Shown here one piece after another: positions 61,561-64,000 of a stretch of 64,000 bases of DNA. The position numbers and the translations under genes were made by a program. The stretch covers positions 1-64,000 of the forward strand of contig NZ_FYAU01000016.1 of NCBI RefSeq assembly GCF_900185725.1, given 5' to 3'. How positions within the stretch are numbered: the first letter of the stretch is position 1; each line of letters starts with the position of its first letter. A model generated the notes under the pieces. It was not told the DNA's origin. It did no database searches and was given only the letters and a program-made list of their open reading frames with translations. The DNA comes from Stappia sp. TSB10P1A (GTDB taxonomy: Bacteria; Pseudomonadota; Alphaproteobacteria; Rhizobiales; Stappiaceae).

Positions 61561-62436
61561 ATGCGATTTGATAGCAGGACCTTGAGAATTGCAACCTTTG
61601 CTTTTATCACGGTTGCAGGATTCGCCCTTTTCGCCGAACCTCTCGCCAGCCCGGCCGCGGCGCAGGACGGACCTCCTACGGTCACCGTGCCGAATTTCTG
61701 GGATCCGCGCAGCGGCGGCGACCGGCCGGCGGTGCCGCCGGAGACGATCCGCTTCCTTGCCAGCGACGATTTCCCGCCCTTCTCGTTTCGCGACGGAACC
61801 GGCCGGCTGACCGGCTTCAACATCGACCTGGCGCGGGCGATCTGCGAGGAACTGGACGCGGCCTGCTCTCTGCGCATCAAGTCCTTCGACGCCCTGGTGC
61901 CGGCCCTGGTGCGCGAGGAGGGCGACGCCGTCATCTCCGGCCTCGCCATGAACCCGGCCAACGTCAAGACGCTGCTGTTTTCCGATCCCTATATCGGCCT
62001 GCCGGCACGGTTCGTGGCGCTGCAGGACGTCGAGATCGAGACGACGCCGGAGGCGCTGGCGGGACGCAAGATCTCCGTCATCGCCGGCACGGTGCACGAG
62101 CGCTTTCTGCGCGCCTATTTCTCCGATGCGCAGATCCTCCCGTTCGACAGCGCAACGGAAGCGCGCGCGGCGCTCGGCACCGAGGAAGCGGTGGTGCATT
62201 TCGGCGACGGGCTGTCGCTGTCGTTCTGGCTGAACGGCAAGACCTCGGGAGACTGCTGCGCCTTCGTCGGCGAGCCGTGGATCGAGCCGGGCTATTTCGA
62301 CCGCGGCATGACCATCGCCTTCCGCAAGGAGGACGCGCTGCGGCAGGAGGCGGTGAACCACGCGCTCTACCGGCTGCAAGTGAAGGGCGTCTATGGCGAG
62401 CTGTACCTGCGCTACTTCCCCGTCAGCTTCTACTGA
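61561..62436 (+). CDS. Periplasmic solute-binding protein, family 3 (SBP_bac_3)
   Basis: The 291-aa protein has a signal peptide (TLRIATFAFITVAGFALFAE, cleaved near AAA-QD) and a family-3 binding domain: IRFLASDDFPPFSFRDGTGR, LTGFNIDLARAICEELDAAC, FSDPYIGLPARFVALQD, ISVIAGTVHERFLRAYFSDA, LQVKGVYGELYLRYFP. It would bind an amino acid or related solute. There is no ABC permease or ATPase nearby, so it may be an orphan receptor, or feed a distant transporter or sensor. A Cys pair (DCCAF) sits near residue 232. It starts at ATG 61561 directly after an in-frame GTG, and overlaps the convergent desaturase gene end by 7 bp. Confidence 0.88.
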   Translation: MRFDSRTLRIATFAFITVAGFALFAEPLASPAAAQDGPPTVTVPNFWDPRSGGDRPAVPPETIRFLASDDFPPFSFRDGTGRLTGFNIDLARAICEELDAACSLRIKSFDALVPALVREEGDAVISGLAMNPANVKTLLFSDPYIGLPARFVALQDVEIETTPEALAGRKISVIAGTVHERFLRAYFSDAQILPFDSATEARAALGTEEAVVHFGDGLSLSFWLNGKTSGDCCAFVGEPWIEPGYFDRGMTIAFRKEDALRQEAVNHALYRLQVKGVYGELYLRYFPVSFY

Positions 62437-63305
62437 GCGGCATCGCGGGGCGGCGCCTCGCGGCACGGTTCGGGCTCCGCCGCCGGCCGGGATATCCGGG
62501 GCCGCAGGCCGCTGTCGGGATAAAGCCGCGTGAACGGCAGGGCGAGCGACCACAGATAGCGGGTCGGCCCGTCGTGCTGGTATTCGTCGAGACCAATCAC
62601 CATCGCCTCGTGCCCGTCGGCCGGCTGGTCGACATAGGTGCGGAACAGCCGATCCCAGACGGACAGGTTGAAGCCATAGTTGGAATCCGTCTCGGTCCGG
62701 ATCACCGAATGGTGGACCCGGTGCATGTCCGGCGTGACGACCAGCAGCCGCAACCAGCGGTCCAGCGCCAGCGGCAGGCGAACATTGGCGTGGTTGAACA
62801 TGGCCGCGCCGTTCAGCACCACCTCGAAGACCAGCACGGCAACCGCCGGAATGCCGAAGACGAGGACGATCGCCGCCTTCCACAGCATCGAGAGGATGAT
62901 TTCCAGCGGATGGAAACGCAGCGCCGTGGTCACGTCGAAATCGCGATCGGCATGATGCATCCGGTGGAGGCGCCACAGCAGCGGGACCTTGTGCGAGGCC
63001 CAATGCGCGGCCCAGACGGCGAAGTCCAGCAGGATGAAGCCGAGCAGACCGGCGAGCCACAGCGGCAGGCCGAGCGCGGGAAAGAGCCCGAGTTCACGCT
63101 CGCCCGCCCACAGCGCCACGCCGACGGCGGCCATCGGAAAGACGATGCGCAGGACGAGCGTGTCGGTGGCGACGATGGCAAGGTTGGTGGTCCAGCGGCG
63201 GGCCCGCGAGAACAGCCGCTTGCGGCGCGGCAACACCAGTTCGATCCCCGCCATGACGGCGAAGACGCCGAGAAACAGCAGCAGCCTGACGGTCGCCTCG
63301 CTCAT
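62430..63305 (-). CDS. Sterol desaturase/fatty-acid hydroxylase family membrane protein
   Basis: The 291-aa di-iron hydroxylase of the FA_hydroxylase family has about four TM segments. The three His boxes are AAHWASHKVPLLWRLHRMHH (H-x3-H and H-x2-HH), ALRFHPLE and DMHRVHHSVIRTETDSNYG, so the metal centre appears complete. Members hydroxylate or desaturate lipids; the substrate is unknown. It starts at ATG 63305 behind GAGGAG; the longer frame to 63377 is not supported. Its end overlaps the binding-protein gene by 7 bp. Confidence 0.9.
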   Translation of the reverse strand: MSEATVRLLLFLGVFAVMAGIELVLPRRKRLFSRARRWTTNLAIVATDTLVLRIVFPMAAVGVALWAGERELGLFPALGLPLWLAGLLGFILLDFAVWAAHWASHKVPLLWRLHRMHHADRDFDVTTALRFHPLEIILSMLWKAAIVLVFGIPAVAVLVFEVVLNGAAMFNHANVRLPLALDRWLRLLVVTPDMHRVHHSVIRTETDSNYGFNLSVWDRLFRTYVDQPADGHEAMVIGLDEYQHDGPTRYLWSLALPFTRLYPDSGLRPRISRPAAEPEPCREAPPRDAAQ

Positions 63306-63414
63306 TGGCTCCTCATGGTTCCTCGCCGGTGGAGAACGGCGCTTGCACCTTACTCCATCCCATGAGACAGGAGCCACGGCACCTCAATCAACAGATCGCG
63401 ACCAAAGGCCACGG

Positions 63415-64000
63415 ATGACCGAGCTACTCTGGACCCGCCCGCACGGCGACACACCCGCCGCGGCGACGCTGCTGCTGGCCCATGGCGCCGGTGCGGCGAT
63501 GGATTCCGGCTTCATGAACCGCTTCGCCGGGCATGCGGCGGCGGCCGGCCTTGCCGTCGCCCGCTTCGAGTTCGCCTATATGGCGGCGCGGCGCAACGGC
63601 GGGGCGAAGCGGCCGCCGCCCAAGGCAGATCTGCTCGTCGGCGAATACCAGACCGCGCTGCAGGAGGTGCTGAAGAGCGTCGAGGGCCCGGTTCTGGTCG
63701 GTGGCAAGTCGATGGGCGGGCGCGTCGCCGCGATGCTGGCCGCCGGCGGCTCGCTGCCGAAACGGGTCTTGGGCGTCGTCTGCCTCGGCTATCCCTTCCA
63801 TCCGCAGGGCAAGCCGGACGACTGGCGGATGGCCCCTCTGGAAGGCGCGCGCCGGCCGGTGCTGATCGCGCAGGGCGACCGCGACGGCTTCGGCAATGCC
63901 GCTGAGCTCGCCGAGGTCAGCCTGCCGGCCCATGTCGAGCTTGTCTGGCTGGAGGATGGCAACCACGATCTTGCCCCGCGCGGGGCGTCGCCGGCCACTT
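63415..64000 (+). CDS. Alpha/beta hydrolase (KANL3/Tex30-like), truncated by window end
   Basis: ATG 63415 opens 195 codons to the window edge without a stop. TLLLAHGAGAAMDSGFMNRF is the oxyanion region, LVGGKSMGGRVAAMLAAGG the nucleophile elbow (GKSMGG, Ser), VCLGYPFHPQGKPDD the middle strand, and LIAQGDRDGFG plus LEDGNHDL the catalytic Asp and His. This is the KANL3/Tex30 alpha/beta-hydrolase-like family, whose substrate is unknown. It is nearly complete; perhaps 10-20 residues are missing. The upstream TCAATCAACAGATCGCGACC carries no clear ribosome-binding site. Confidence 0.88.
   Translation, partial: MTELLWTRPHGDTPAAATLLLAHGAGAAMDSGFMNRFAGHAAAAGLAVARFEFAYMAARRNGGAKRPPPKADLLVGEYQTALQEVLKSVEGPVLVGGKSMGGRVAAMLAAGGSLPKRVLGVVCLGYPFHPQGKPDDWRMAPLEGARRPVLIAQGDRDGFGNAAELAEVSLPAHVELVWLEDGNHDLAPRGASPAT

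Overview
The window is uniformly GC-rich, densely packed chromosomal DNA from an alphaproteobacterium, most likely a member of the Hyphomicrobiales (Rhizobiales). The main signs are a class I lysyl-tRNA synthetase, a SAM-II riboswitch in front of a metZ-type gene with apaG nearby, the DUF952-pyrD pair, the choXWV/betIAB choline cluster, and a double-length dCTP deaminase. A marine or Stappia-like member would fit (BacNav sodium channel, glycine betaine synthesis), but genus assignment is inference. I saw no IS element, prophage, integrase or CRISPR array.

Layout. 1-8 kb: the start of a divergent gene running off the left edge, then a MerR regulator and a complete fatty-acid beta-oxidation operon (two acyl-CoA dehydrogenases, thiolase, FadB-like protein) behind a palindromic operator. 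8-14.5 kb: small orphan genes, a histone-deacetylase-family protein, a MarR regulator, a LysR(AmpR-like)/class A beta-lactamase divergent pair, a VOC protein and a toxin-antitoxin pair whose toxin is frameshifted. 14.7-23.5 kb: a MATE exporter, then the choline ABC transporter (choXWV, minus strand) facing betI-betA-betB (plus strand), with a perfect BetI-type palindrome between them; choline is imported and oxidised to glycine betaine. 23.6-31.6 kb: pyrD/DUF952, an S24-type regulator without its protease residues, a secreted nuclease-like protein, a chemoreceptor, SAM-II riboswitch-metZ, a CDP-alcohol phosphatidyltransferase and apaG. 31.9-43 kb: a PAS-GGDEF-EAL protein with an unusual cysteine cluster, TerB, lysyl-tRNA synthetase, a WecG/TagA glycosyltransferase, a DUF2892-MFP-RND efflux operon with an ArsR-like operator, and dCTP deaminase. 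43.8-46.9 kb: a membrane adenylate/guanylate cyclase convergent with a BacNav-type sodium channel, then tRNA-Gly(CCC).

47.2-50.7 kb is the outlier: visibly lower GC, two overlapping minus-strand genes (a 330-aa soluble protein and an 829-aa protein with about four membrane segments), neither recognised. They sit directly beside the tRNA gene and look like a horizontally acquired two-gene system of unknown, possibly defensive, function. 51.6-64 kb returns to high GC: a TetR/YciI pair, LysE exporter, HI0933-like flavoprotein, a YhaN/SbcC-like ATPase with an SbcD-like nuclease, a GT2 glycosyltransferase, a stand-alone periplasmic binding protein, a sterol-desaturase-family hydroxylase and a truncated alpha/beta hydrolase.

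Several intergenic regions (about 7.9-8.3, 13.6-13.7 and 43.1-43.7 kb) are built from the same mosaic repeat modules, some in inverted orientation.
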